From: Caenorhabditis remanei
Taxonomy: Eukaryota; Nematoda; Chromadorea; Rhabditida; Rhabditidae
Assembly: GCF_010183535.1 (NCBI RefSeq)
Contig: NC_071333.1
Coordinates: 18,412,587-18,476,586, forward strand
Length of the DNA stretch: 64,000 nt
Reading direction: 5' to 3'
Position numbers and translations under genes: made by a program. The notes beneath the pieces were generated by a model. It ran no database searches. It was not told the origin of the DNA and was given only the letters and a program-made list of their open reading frames with translations. How positions within the stretch are numbered: position 1 is the first letter of the stretch; every line of letters starts with the position of its first letter. Below are positions 12,486 through 30,528 of this stretch, in pieces.

Positions 12486-13438
12486 TTAACGACGAGTTCC
12501 GTCCTCGAAGAAGATTCCTCCATCGATGGCGCAGTACTTGGGGCAGATTCCCTTCTCTCCTTCGCCTCCTGGATTTCCAGCTGGTCCTGGTGGTCCTGGG
12601 TTTCCATCGGCTCCTGGAGCTCCTCCAGGTCCTGGTGGTCCTTTTGGTCCGGCCTCTCCTGGTGCAGCAGTTGGGCTGGCACCGTCTGGTCCTGGTGGTC
12701 CTGCAGGTCCTGGTGGTCCGGCTGGTCCTGGTGCGGCTGGCTCTGGGTAGGTGCTTTCTCCGGCTGGTCCATCCTCTCCTGGTGATCCGGCAGCTCCATC
12801 GTTTCCAGGGGCTCCTGCTGGTCCGGGTGGTCCTGGTGGTCCTGGTGGCGATGGTGCGGCTGGGGCTCCGGCTTCTCCTGCTGGTCCGGCTTCTCCGGCT
12901 GGTCCGTCTGGTCCTGGTGGTCCGGGTGGTCCGGCTGGGCATGGTTGGCATGGTGGTGGTGTCTTAGCCTCACATGGTGCAGCGGCTCCCTTTCCTGGGG
13001 CTCCTGGTGCTCCCGGTGCTCCTGGCTTTCCTGGTTTTCCAGGCTTTCCTGGTGCTCCTCCGGAACCTGGTGGTCCAGGATTGCAGCATCCAGAGCATCC
13101 GCCTCCTGCTGGAGCAGCTGCTCCAGCATCAGCTCCACCTCCAGATGAGTATCCAGCCTGTCTTGCCGTTCTGTTTACAGCAACGTCGTTGTTGATCTCA
13201 GACCACATGTCTTGCACAGAGTTCTAAAGATTATAGTCATTAATATGTCCAAAAATAAAAATAAACTCACTTTGCAATACAAAGACTCACGATGGAGTTG
13301 AGTCTTCGTATTCTCAACATAAGTGAAGATTAATGGAAGGGTCAAACACAATGCGACTGCTGCAGTCACAGAGAAACCGACTGCCGAGTAAGCAATGAGA
13401 CGGTAAGCCTTCAGGCGAAGATCGGTCGGAGAATCCAT
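12486..13438 (-). CDS. cuticle collagen (col family)
   Basis: Two exons, 13438-13271 and 13223-12486, encode 301 residues. Exon 1 carries the N-terminal basic segment and a membrane/signal-anchor helix ([19 protein letters not shown]) typical of nematode cuticle collagens. Exon 2 begins with the conserved NSVQDMW block and a subtilisin/furin-type site in [10 protein letters not shown]. Gly-X-Y blocks follow, separated by Cys clusters (CSGCC, PCQPCP, CPKYC), and the protein ends [12 protein letters not shown]. Proteins of this class trimerise, are trimmed, cross-link through cysteines and tyrosines and form the extracellular cuticle. Pro codons are strongly CCA-biased, usual for highly expressed worm genes. 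Which col gene this is cannot be decided by eye. Confidence 0.95.
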
Positions 13439-13719
13439 GGTGATTCTAGAATGCCAAAGCACGCCAGTTGAATGATTTAATTGGGAATTCTATTGCTTTT
13501 ATACTATGGAGACCGTATGAGTGTTCTACTCAAAAACTGGTACATTCCATCAAGATAGTAAAAGATTCAAGTAGAGATATCGTAGCTTAGTTCAGTGAAA
13601 AGAAAACAAATCAGGGGAGGGGGTTTTATTATTTTATTAGGTGTTTAATGCAAGGACTAGAACACAGACACACATTTAATAAAACTATGAACAAGATTTT
13701 TATATAAACAAAAAGGAAT

Positions 13720-13791
13720 GGGCCGAACCGGGGATTGAACCCGGGACCTCTCGCACCCAAAGCGAGAATCATACCACTAGACCATTCGGCC
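13720..13791 (-). tRNA. tRNA-Pro (UGG)
   Basis: A 72-nt cloverleaf on the minus strand. The acceptor stem is GGCCGAA paired with TTCGGCC. The anticodon stem is CTCGC/GCGAG around the loop TTTGGGT, so the anticodon is TGG. The T arm carries GGTTCAATCC. There is no intron and CCA is not encoded. It sits alone about 280 bp upstream of the collagen start, with its own internal A and B boxes (TGGTCTAGTGG and GGTTCAATCC). Confidence 0.95.
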
Positions 13792-14006
13792 ACATCTTTC
13801 TTTAATCTATTTATCTGATATCAATCATGCGGATAGAATATAGAGAACAGATAGGATATGTGATGAGGCATAGGAAAGACATGCGGCAGGTTGGAGGTTT
13901 AGTCGAAAACCTGTTTTTTCAGGAGGCATAGGTTCAATTTGTATGTTCAGTGAAAAAATGTTGAATGAAATCTAGGAATATTTATTTTCCTTACTTTTAA
14001 TATAAT

Positions 14007-14267
14007 TTAAGTTTTCAGACACATTCTCTGTCTCCCAATAAATCGTTTTCCCGTTATGAACAAAGTGCACGCCGTTTTTCTTCTGTTCTTCCATCCCTTT
14101 TTACCCTCTCCGCTGTCATTAATTTTTTTCCACTTGATACGTGCTCGATTGTCCAGTCTACCTGAATATTTGACCGCTTTCAAAAACGCTTCCACGGCAG
14201 TATCTTCATTTTTCTCGAGGAAATGAAACGAAAAGGTAGAATCCAGAGTTGTCTTCGGTCCCATCAC
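14007..14267 (-). CDS. unrecognised open frame, weak candidate gene
   Basis: An 86-residue frame starting MMGPKTTLDSTFSFHF is rich in charged residues (KAVKYSGRLDNRARIKWKK) and ends about 20 bp before an AATAAA on the minus strand (13981-13986). That amino-acid mix is less biased than the surrounding chance frames. No good splice acceptor or upstream exon is visible, and a stop lies just before the start codon. It could be a single-exon small gene, a relic, or chance. Confidence 0.2.
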   Translation of the reverse strand: MMGPKTTLDSTFSFHFLEKNEDTAVEAFLKAVKYSGRLDNRARIKWKKINDSGEGKKGWKNRRKTACTLFITGKRFIGRQRMCLKT

Positions 14268-14934
14268 TCAAAGCCCACGCTGATCCTCGCACACGAAGGA
14301 CAAGTGTAACATTTTGAGGAAAATGAGAAGGGGAAAAATCTTTTTCGTTAAATGATACTTTTCTCCAGGTCCGCACGAATATGAAGTAAACAACTCAAAG
14401 GTGGTTGTAATACTGAGGAGAGAGCTCAAGTAAGATAACTCTGCATTTCGATGGAAACACGACACTGCAAGAAGACTTATTAGAGATCAGAGGATCCAGG
14501 AGAGACATCTCAATTTTTTTGGACCCGTGTAGCTTGAGCCAACACGAAAACTATCGTGATATCAGTCGGACCATGAAACTGAAAGGGTTTGAGAGATAAC
14601 AATTGGACAATGCGGAATATCACCTTCTAACTTTTTTTTTCAAAAGCCAACAAGTGATCGTAGAAAAACTAAACATTTGATATCTACGCTTAGAACAAAA
14701 TCAGTTTCTGAATAGTCGAGATTTTCATTTCTGAAATATGATACTCACGTTGTATCGTTTTCCGTTGCACCTATTCTCGTAGAAAAATATCCGTGGATTT
14801 TGTTTTGCGATTGTGTTTTGACGGGTTCAGATTATTTTTTTTTAATGTTTCAGTGAGCATAACAAAAAATGTTCATTGATTTTTGTGGCAGGTTAATTTT
14901 ATGGCCTTTTGCAATAGGACATTGACAAATAGTC

Positions 14935-15130
14935 AACCGTAAAAACGGTATTGTAATTGCACCTGTAATAGAACGGCACCTGAATTTTAACGGAACCCCA
15001 TCTATACTCGGAACTCATGAATATGATTATCCCGGTATTTTTTTATTCGGACTAGAATCATTGTAGTTAATAACCTCTAGATTAATGAATAGAATGTCCA
15101 AAATTGTTTTTCCGATAAATTTGTATGAGT
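14935..15130. repeat. inverted copy of the 34.2-34.4 kb element
   Basis: Read backwards this block matches the right half of the element at 34,157-34,431. Both contain CGTTCTATTACAGGTG and TGGGATAATCATA-type segments in the same order. The copy appears truncated, with weaker similarity towards 15,130. Confidence 0.55.
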
Positions 15131-15458
15131 TTCTGAAACCTCAAAATTTCTCTGATAGACGATTAAAAAATATAACGATATGATGTTATTTTTCACAGTA
15201 AGTCTATTTGAAAACTAGTTAATTTTGTTCTATTTTTCTCTTATATGTTCTTTGATACCAAAGAACCTTCAGATCTGATATTTCGTAAAAAGAAAAGGGT
15301 TGGTCAGGTCAAAGGTAGAGGCAACCCGACTTTTCGTCTTTTGCAACCTATCCGACCACGCCCCCTTAGAACACTTGCAATAATCTCAGCATACCTTTTC
15401 TATTTTTCGTTATTGTGTTTTTTTTCACTAAATTGTTAACAGAATATTTATTGCAGCG

Positions 15459-15765
15459 ATGTCCGGCACATTCAAACTTGTGGTAATAATTCTGGTCGTT
15501 TTCTGCGCCATGCAGATCAATTTCGAAGGAGTCGTAGCTGCTGGATCCAATGAAGTAAGACGATACTGTGGCGCAAAGTTGTTCATGACTGTAAGCAAGT
15601 TCTGCAAAATTGGAGAAAACTGTGAAGCTATTACTGGTGAGCTTGAGCATAGCGCAATTCCAATATTTTTCAACTACTGAATATAAATTTTCAGATAATA
15701 CACTCACCGAAATCTGTTCAGTTGGAGTTACATTTGTCAAAATCCAATCTCTCTGTTGCCAATAG
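15459..15765 (+). CDS. insulin-like peptide precursor
   Basis: Exons 15459-15636 and 15695-15765 encode 82 residues. A signal peptide (KLVVIILVVFCAM) is followed by a B-like segment with two Cys 12 positions apart (YCGAKLFMTVSKFC). After a third Cys (NCEAI) comes an A-like segment, ICSVGVTFVKIQSLCCQ. The ending CC plus one residue and the extra B-side Cys match the nematode-specific four-Cys-pair INS pattern. The two cysteines that would form the A6-A11 bond are Ile and Val here, so only six Cys remain. There is no clear C-peptide. Nematode INS peptides act on the DAF-2 receptor as agonists or antagonists; direction cannot be told. An acceptor (TTTATTGCAG) sits 2 bp before the ATG and could receive a spliced leader. 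The ins number was not recognised. Confidence 0.75.
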
Positions 15766-16140
15766 TTTGAATTGAAGTGTCATAAGGATCCATTTGTCGA
15801 CAAAAGCACATAAGTTACCTTTACCTCATCCTCCTCTCCTCTAGTCATAAATATATTACTGTTTTACTATTCAATATTCATTTTATCAGAAATATGAACA
15901 AAATAATAAATGTATTGTTAATTCAAAAAAGTTTTCAAAAAAGTCAGATGAAAGAGATCACATTAAAATATAGCGTATATCTACAAATGGGATGACTGGA
16001 TAAGAGTGAAAGAAACTGATAGCATTGAGACGAATAGCATGAATTGGAAAAAGATACTTAAACAAAAGGATAATATGACAGAATGAAACTTGTAGTAGAA
16101 AATAAACTTGAAATTTGTTCCAAATGGATGTTATAGGCGT

Positions 16141-19100
16141 TCATTTGTTGAAATTGAGGGTTCTCAGCACACGAGGCTTTGTAATCAACGTTTTCACATT
16201 CAGGAACGGATGTTTGAGAGCAGCACGTGATGAGAGACGTTTTCCGAGGTCGTATCTCAGACATTGCTGCACAAAGTCATAGGCATCCAGAGACATGTAT
16301 GGATTGTGTTGTTTCAGTGGTTTGCTGGGGTAAGTCGGAAAGGAGTCTTTTGAAATTACGGATTCACTGGGCCATTCCTTGCCAACTGGCGTTCCCATTT
16401 TTCTGAAAAAGAACTGGCTATTGAACTGCTAATTTTAATTTGTTCGAATTATATGTAAACTGAATTTCTTAGCAAATGAGATGTTAACTCGAAAATTATG
16501 TCACGGTTTAAAATGTTTTGTTGAAGTACTTAGTGGTGAGCCTGGTGAGATTTTTCACATGTTATCTCAATAAAATCAGAGTATCCAATTCGGACACTAT
16601 TTCCCATAATTGCAAACCGCGCAACTCGCTTGAAACGCAATGTTGTGAGCTGAAAAATACACCGAAATGTAGATATCGGCAAATTCTATGTTAATGACGT
16701 ACAACGGGCAGGATGGAGAATTATCAATGTGCCGCGGACAGGGAAACGTGCCAAAAACGCAAAACTACCAAAAAATCCATTCTAGCTCGGCCCGCGGCAC
16801 ATTAAAGAATAGAAATCACCGAGATCTACATTTTGGTGTATTTTAGGTTGTAATATTGAGTTTGAAGCGAGCTACAGGTCAGCCGGGTTTGCAAGTATGC
16901 TATTATCCGCTCACTGCCGCAAAACTCACTTGAAAATCTCCGCCAATTGCTGCGCTTCATCTCGACCAGCGAAAAGCGGCTCACGACTGTAGATTTCAGA
17001 TATAATGCACCCAACGGACCACATGTCGACCGAACTGTTGTAGTACGACTGGAGAAGAACTTCAGGAGGGCGATACCAGAGAGTGACAACCTGAAAATGG
17101 GGTCATTAATCAAAGAAAAGAGCTGAACAAAAAAAAACTTACCGTAGTCGTGAAAGCAGTTGTATTTGAGTACTCCTTTGACAAACCAAAGTCAGCCAGC
17201 TTCACAGTTTGATCTCTATTCACCAAAATGTTCTGAGGCTTCAAATCTCTGTGAATGATGTTATGAGAATGCAGGAAATCGAGTCCCTTCACAATTTGGA
17301 CTGACACGTATCTTGCTTGTTTCTCCGGAATACCACGGGGAATATTGCGCAAAAATGTGAACAGATCCCAATCACATCTCTCCATTATCATGTTAATTTT
17401 TATCACATTTTTGATGTTGTCAACTTGGTGGAAGACAGATTTCAAGCCCACCACATTTGGGTGGGCTTTCCTCGCCAAATGTTTCATCACTGTGATTTCA
17501 CGGAGCACACTTTGCGGGATCCCTTCCTTGTCCGATGACATGTAGATTTGTTTGAGGGCGTACTGAAACAAAATGTTATTTATTTTGTTGCAGTCTTTTT
17601 GAAATCCTTACATCTTTCCCATCACGAATACTCCGAACGCGATACACATGTCCATAGGATCCTTTCCCGAGTGCCTGAAATGAATTTCGTGAGTCTCCAA
17701 CGCCGTTTATCTCAAATATAATAGTCCAAGAATGTTAAAATCACATCAATATACATATATGTGTGATATCCAAAAGGTACTTTTTGAGTAGAAAATTGAA
17801 AATGAAGAAAATCTAACAAGGGAATTCTTTACAGGTAATTTCGACTACACAGAGTCCATTTCTGCAATCAAACCGGCTAATTGTCACTGCGAACCGAGTT
17901 ATGGGCCCTTGAACTTTTTGAAAGGTTAAGTTTTCTCACATGGAATTCCGATTCGGCAAATGGTTTGCGAAAAGATATTCTCATTTTTCTAACGTTTGAC
18001 ATGGATTTCCAAATTTGCCGCAGATACGCCAAGTGTTTGAGAGCTTATAACTCGGCTCGAACAGTCATTTAGGCGGTTTCGACGGCAGAAATGGACTTCC
18101 CGTAGTCGAAAATATTTATAACTGAATTTATAGACTGTTTGAAAGCAGCCGCGTCACAAAAAAGTCAGGAAAACAAACTTATTTTTCATAAAACCGGTAA
18201 CTGTGACTATTATAGAACATGTTATTTTGTTTCTCTCTTTCTTATACAATTTTTTTCTCTCAGACGATTTTTCACATTTTGTTTTTATTTTGCTTTTCTA
18301 ATTACCGGAACTCCCTTAATGTAATGTTGAAACTCCAAGGAATTCTTTTTCAAAATTTTTTCTCGATGAAGTGTGCTCAAAAGTGTTATTTTGATTTCTT
18401 ATTGCTATTTGGATATATAATCTGATGTCCCTCCCGCTAGAAGGTTTCAATTCCTATTTAGAGAAATTTGAAACTTTGATTCCTTCCATTCTTCTTTTTC
18501 TTCTCACATTTTCCCTCCATTTTTCTTTTACTCGTCACTGGCGCGGAGTGACCGACAAAAAATCAAACAAAGTCAGCACAAATACCGAAATGTTGCCATT
18601 TGTTTCCCTTTAACGACATTTTAAAAGAGAGCATACTTTTCTGATAAGAAAATTGGTGTTTGTTTAATCAAAATCGTTTGTTAAAACTGAAAGTTACGTG
18701 AGTATACATACCAAAATGAAGAGTTTGGGGTAGTAACCGTGACAACCAAACATTTGTGTAATATTTGTCTTGAGAGTGGCAAAATCTACGGAGAGGGTAG
18801 GAAAAAGGTCAGTATTTTAAGATGAAGATAAGATAATAGACTGACTACTTTTTACGCCGTTTTTCAACAGAAGGTCATCAAGTTCATAAATCTGCTACAG
18901 TAACCCAAAAATTTATATGGCAGCATTTCACAACCCAACTCTCAAAAACTAGATACACTACAAGAATCTAATGCTTAACCCATATGTCGCCATATGGCAA
19001 ATGACCTCACAACCAAATTTTTTTCGCGTGTGTGTGTTCAAAAAAATGTTCAAAACCTTGGTCACAGTTTTTATTGGTATACTGTAACTTTTGAAAACCT

Positions 19101-19233
19101 TACATACCTGCTGAATTTGAAAGTCCTTCATTGTTAATGGCACCGCCCTTGACCCACAGTTCATATTGTTCATCATCTTTTGCAACCGGAGCATTTCCAC
19201 TCGGTGCTCCTCTCCGTATAAGTTTTCGGACAT
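16141..19233 (-). CDS. cdk-4: cyclin-dependent kinase 4/6 homologue
   Basis: Exons 19233-19108, 17674-17612, 17562-17143, 17090-16930 and 16402-16141 encode 343 residues. Kinase signatures are complete: the Gly loop GKGSYGHV (45-52), Lys67 in YALKQ, the cyclin-binding helix IPQSVLRE with Glu85, HRDLKPQN (167-174), DFG (187-189), and an activation segment ending [16 protein letters not shown] that holds the CAK-site threonine. The helix resembles the PISTVRE type of CDK4/6 rather than PSTAIRE. With cyclin D, this kinase drives G1 progression by acting on the LIN-35/Rb pathway. A 42-residue N-terminal extension precedes the kinase core. Intron 1 is 1.4 kb and holds a family B repeat. The gene is divergent from the SPRY gene. 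The name comes from recognition of sequence and neighbourhood. Confidence 0.95.
17826..18124. repeat. palindromic MITE-like repeat, family B, copy 2
   Basis: It lies within cdk-4 intron 1. The halves start near TTTCGACTACACAGAGTCC and end near CCCGTAGTCGAAAA. Shared blocks with copy 1 (1230-1590) include TCTCACATGGAATTCCGA and AGATATTCTCATTTTTCTAA. Confidence 0.75.
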
Positions 19234-19953
19234 TTTGGGGATTTGGGTTGGTGGTCTGAAGTTCAAAATTTTGGTTTTTTGGAAGAAAAAAGTGAGAACC
19301 AAAAGGATTGCCAACAAAGAATAGAAGAAAACGAATTCAAATTCTAAAACCAAATCCCGCGGGCAAAAAAAGAGGAGAAAGCGAAGAAGACGGTCGGAGG
19401 TGGTGTCTCATCCTTCTTGTTGCGAAAACCTCCACTGTCGCACTACATATAATGAGGGTTTAGAGAAAAAAGGGGGGAAGAAAGGGCAACCTTGGTCAAA
19501 AAGACGGTGTGTGGGCCAACGGCCTGTATTCGAATGTAAGGAGGTCTGTTGAATGAATGGTGTCCCGGAGGGCCATCAGTAAACGCACCATCGAAGTCAA
19601 TCTGTCATTTACTCTTCGTCTCCCACACTCTCTCGGCCTCTATCTCATCGCTGCCACCCCTGGGGAGGAAACACGGCAACCGCGCTCCAGTGGACTATTT
19701 TTCATGTGCTTGCACCAAAATACATTCTCGTGCTTTTTGTTGTGATATGGATTTCGCAAGTTTTAAGAAACTTGTAAAGTGAAATTAAAAGATTGTGGTT
19801 TCAAACATTTCCTAACTTTTCCAAAAATATAAACATTTGAGGTTTTTACACGTGGCAAAATGTTAACAACGTCATTTCATGAATTTCCAATCGTTTCGTT
19901 CCGCTTTTACATTTTTCTGCCTTAAACCACTATACAAATTTTCAGAACTAAAA
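19234..19953. other. shared upstream region of cdk-4 and the SPRY gene
   Basis: The two genes point away from each other, so this 720-bp interval should hold both promoters. An acceptor-like TTTTCAG lies 8 bp before the SPRY start, and GAACTTCAG lies upstream of the cdk-4 start; both could be trans-splice sites. No RNA gene seen. Confidence 0.5.
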
Positions 19954-21098
19954 ATGAACAGCTTCAAAAACCTGTTTTCTTGTCTGACGCCCTGTTTCGA
20001 CTGTGCGGAGGGGTCCAGTTTTGATAGTGTGCCATACCCAAGATTCAACGCAGTTTACCAACCGACTGTGAGGTTAGATGTCGGAAGAATGGGTAAGATT
20101 TGATAGTTTGTTGGAAAAAAAAACACAGGGCCTCAACGATATTTTTCAGGTAAAAACGTGGTGATTTTGAAAGAAGGAGAAAGGATTTGCGGTATTGGAG
20201 GAGCAATCGCAACTGTGCCAATTGTTCAAAACAAAGCGTACTTCCAAGTGACTATACAACAAACTGGTGAGTGTTTTAATTGTCTAACTAAAGAAAGAAA
20301 TGATTCAAAGAAACTAAAATTATATTACTAAAACGGCTGTATTACCGAGAAATGTGAAAATTTTTGTTTTTGACATTCTTTTGGTGTAGAATTGGTTAAT
20401 GGCACGGATGAGCAGATTTTCACAACAAAAACACTTTTCAGGTATCTGGGGAATCGGACTCGGCCAGAAACAATCCCCCTTCGATCAAATTCCGTGCACA
20501 GAGAAGTTCTGGGGAATAAGAGATAATGGAGATATCGCGAAAGAGAATCAACTGGTAGCAAAAATGGCAAAAACTGTGGAGGAAGGAGATGTTGTGGTAT
20601 GTACACCAACTATTAAAAATTTAAACTTAAAATCCAATATATTCTTGAAAGGGAGTCACCTACGACCATGTGGAGCTCAAGTTCTATGTGAATGGGAAGC
20701 CAGTCGAGGATGTTATCACTGGAGTCAAAGGACCGGTAAAGATATTAAAAAAGCGAATTGTGTTCCTGATGATCTTGTTGAACGGAACTTATGTGATTAG
20801 AACATGTGAATGTTGACTGTATTCGGATTAGAAGTCATATTTAAGATTAGTTATATGGTTTCTTTCTAAGACCTGAAGTTAATCCAGGATTTGCAAAGCT
20901 AATAGAGCTTCTGACTGCAGTTTATATAGCCAAACATCTAAAAAAGATAACAGGCCAAACCAAAATTTTACTTATTTCCAGGTGTACCCCATGGTTTACG
21001 TCGATGACTCTGCAATCCTCGATCTCAAGTTTAAAAACTTTACGGAAGCACCGCCACCTGGATTTGGAGAAATTCTTGTGGAACAAACTATACTTTAA
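19954..21098 (+). CDS. SPRY-domain protein, SPRYD7 (CLLD6) homologue
   Basis: Exons 19954-20092, 20150-20266, 20442-20596, 20652-20735 and 20982-21098 encode 203 residues, close to the vertebrate SPRYD7 length. A Cys-rich N terminus (LFSCLTPCFDC) precedes a single SPRY fold. The fold carries GERICGIGG, TGIWGIGLG, EGDVVGVTYDHVEL, VYPMVYVDDSAILD and a C-terminal PPPGFGEILVEQ, all near-identical in kind to SPRYD7. SPRY domains bind protein partners; the biochemical role of SPRYD7 is not established, though its human gene lies in the 13q14 region lost in some leukaemias. There is no RING or B-box, so it is not a TRIM-type ligase. Confidence 0.9.
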
Positions 21099-21679
21099 TA
21101 TTCATTCACAATTTTCAGTGATTTCCTTTCCAGTTGTGACCATGTCATATTAAATTAAAACTTTCAATATACATAACTTCCTAATTTCAATAAATGACTT
21201 ACTTAAAGTATGAAAAAACTACAAAATGAAACAAACGCTGCAGAAAAAATGAAACAGTTCAAACAGCTTATTTTTATCAATGGGTAGGAATGAAAGTTAA
21301 TGTTCGCACAAAATATTTTCGCGGATGGAGCAAAAAAAGTAAACATTTAGTGATAGTGAGTGCTGAATCAGTTGATTTTGATTACTTCACAAAATAAGTT
21401 GCATAGTTTTTGCAAAAACTGTCAATGTTAAAGTTTTTTTGGATTATGTGTTAAGTGAAATGTTTTCATCGCAGCATCAAAAGACCTCACTTAAGAATTT
21501 ATTTTGAGCTGCTCGGGTGAAAAATTTGGGTACTTGTAAACAATGTTTTAATTGGAATTACTCCAGGAAGATAATTCAGTTTCGAGATTTTCTCGATTAA
21601 CAATATAAACAGGACAGAGTGAATTTGATAGAGTGCGGATAACGTGAAGACAGAAACTTATGAACACTGATTATACACA

Positions 21680-21885
21680 GATCTGTCAAAAATTGGGCCG
21701 GCCCGGATTTAACAATGAGTACTCATTTTTAACACACTTTTTTGAAAATTTTAGAAATTTCAAAGTAAATGTATTTAAATTACCTTTTGTATGAAATTTG
21801 ATTTTAGTCGAAAATTTGACTTCTTTCAAAAAAGCAATTTTTGATTCAAAACGAGCCGTGACGGGCTTTACACATGTTTTTTAAT
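21680..21885. repeat. GGCCCGG-type element, copy 2
   Basis: Starts CTGTCAAAAATTGGGCCGGCCCGG and ends with GAGCCGTGACGGGC. The interior contains TTTTTGAAAATTTTAGAAAT, similar to the copy at 58.7 kb. Confidence 0.6.
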
Positions 21886-21974
21886 TACAGTGTTCGCGGT
21901 TCTCAACTTTTGCACTGGGATAATAATCTTCTGCAAAAAAAATCGAAAGAAAAGTATCAATAAGGCATGAAGTG

Positions 21975-22780
21975 GTTAAAAGTGCATGTTCACAAATAAA
22001 GTTCAACCCCATCTTCCCTTTTAGTAATATAATAAAATGTACCAACGACCACCAATGATATGATAAAGATGCACTTTTCAATACGTAACGACCGAGTAAA
22101 CTATCATACCTAAAATTTGAGAACATCCATCTGCATCGAGTAATAAAGGTACCACCAAGAACCGATCAGCGAATTTTTCTAAAAAGTGACACCCCCGAGC
22201 AGCAACTATCCACCAGACATAGTTACCACCAGGTACGGCAAGAACAAGCCGATACGAGAAGAGACTGGAGGTCATTCTTTTCCAAAAATGTTTTGAGTAC
22301 TAACTGTCACCCTTCTTAATTCTGTTTTATATTCCGCTTTTTTCCAGTGATCTCTCTGACACATCTAAAAGTGCATGTCGACCAGTTTACAAAAAAGTTC
22401 AATCCCATTTTCCTTTTCAGTACTGTAATAAAAAGTACCAACGACGACCAATGATATGATAAAGATACACTTTTCAAAACCAAACGACCGAGGAAACTAT
22501 TGTATCTAAAATTTGGGAAAATCCATCTGCATCGAGTAATAAACGTACCACCGAAAATCGATTAGCGGCTTCTCCTGAAAAGAGACACCCTCGACCGTGA
22601 CACCCGCAACCAGCAACTTTCCACCAGACAGAGTTACCACCAGGTACGGCAAGAACAAGCTGATACGAGAAGAGACTGAAGGTCATTACTTGAGGAAAAT
22701 GTTTTGAGTACTAACTGTCACCCCTTTTCTTTCTTAATACTGCTTCATTCGCTTTTTTAGCAATCTCTCTGATATATCCT
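21975..22780. repeat. tandem duplication of a ~0.4-kb noncoding unit
   Basis: Unit 1 is about 21,975-22,366 and unit 2 about 22,367-22,780. Both share AATGATATGATAAAGAT, ATCCATCTGCATCGAGTAAT, GTTACCACCAGGTACGGCAA and TTTTGAGTACTAACTGTCAC in the same order. On the minus strand each unit keeps an open frame of 65-70 codons, but most base differences between the copies change amino acids, which argues against selection on a protein. The conserved blocks could be a duplicated noncoding RNA or regulatory unit. Confidence 0.8.
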
Positions 22781-23870
22781 GTTCAGAATCCGGTTTTTTG
22801 AACATATGTCTGCTGATATGTTCTCAAGATGTCCGAAAAATAACAACACATGATTTCTTTAACGGATACATTTATCATCAAGCAGTCGGAACAGATGGTG
22901 AAATCAACTGGACACAATGATAAGAAGAAAACTTCTGGGAAAACGATAAGGTCTTGGGATATCGGGAAAAACCACAGAATGAATAGATGTATCAAATGTT
23001 ACAAGGTGAAAGTGGAACAAAGAAAGAAAAAATCAGATTTTTAGCGAGATTTAGAAGGGGGGAAGACGGTTCAGAGGCGGGGAGGGGGGGGGGGAAGAGG
23101 TCGAAATATTATCTCAATTATTATAAATACTATAATTATTAGATGAGGACACATGAGAACAAGCAGTGACAGCAAAAATGAAAATTTCTGCGAGGCTGGC
23201 GGAAATGGGGGATTTGTTCTGAGCTGGGGCTGCAGAATACAATACAAGACAGGACAAATATAACCATGTTGAGGGGGAGTTGTCCCAATTCACCGAGTCT
23301 CTAGCAGAAAACTAGTGGTTACTTTTCTGGAAGAGAACGGTGAATCTGACAAAATACACATAAAAGTTTGGAGAGAGGAGGACCACGGGTAGAAGGGGGA
23401 AAAAAAGAAAAAAAGAAAGAGGACACAATTTTTTAGGTGAAACTATACACATTCGTTAAAGAAATCAGCTTCAACGCAGCAATTTCAAGAGTCAATTTTA
23501 GATACCAACGGAAATTTTTTGTATTTTATTTTTTCTGAGTTTTTTTTTGAATTTTATTTTTATGCATTTTCTGGAGAATTTTTCAAAATTTTTTTTTGGT
23601 ATATCTGTTTTTTTGAAGGGGAGGGGACAAAGAAGAGAAATTTGAAGAAAGCAAAAAAAAAGAAAAGTTTTGAATTGCAAAAGAAAAATGGAAGAAGGGA
23701 GAGGGGAGGTTGAGGTAAGAAAAATTGAAAATTGGATGGGAAGTTATGAAATGAGTGCAAACTGAAAACTGCTTTCAGTATAGAAAAGTATAGCCAACAA
23801 TTTTTTGATTTTGTGAGAAAAAAAGAGAGCTCTGAATATCAGAGAATGGACAAGTGCGCATCATGGATGC

Positions 23871-30528
<6,658 letters not shown>

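Larger units (their letters stand above)
13792..15458. other. intergenic between tRNA and insulin-like gene
   Basis: Contains a doubtful minus-strand frame (14007-14267) and a repeat at 14,935-15,130, both listed separately. The sequence from about 15,130 to 15,458 should hold the promoter of the insulin-like gene. No other feature was supported. Confidence 0.4.
21099..23870. other. gene-free interval with repeats
   Basis: Lies between the SPRY gene and the pab-2 stop. It contains a GGCCCGG element (21,680-21,885), the tandem duplication (21,975-22,780), a run of 13 G near 23,083-23,095, and purine-rich DNA. The right 300-400 bp is probably the pab-2 3' UTR. Confidence 0.5.

Noticed and set aside
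12350..13217. long frames on both strands over the collagen exon
   Set aside because: Gly-Pro-rich codons leave all six frames open; only the minus frame with Gly-X-Y and conserved collagen ends is real.
15366..15740. 124-codon frame antisense to the insulin-like gene
   Set aside because: It is the mirror of a coding exon and its intron; the plus strand has the signal peptide, Cys pattern and splice sites.
19954..21098. first thought to be a galectin because of its beta-sandwich-like motifs
   Set aside because: GERICGIGG, TGIWGIG and YDHVEL with the C-terminal PPPGFEK-type ending match SPRYD7, and galectin sugar-binding residues are absent.
22078..22686. paired 65- and 70-codon minus frames in the tandem duplication as a duplicated peptide gene
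   Set aside because: Most differences between the copies are amino-acid changing and an indel shifts the middle, so protein-level selection is not supported.
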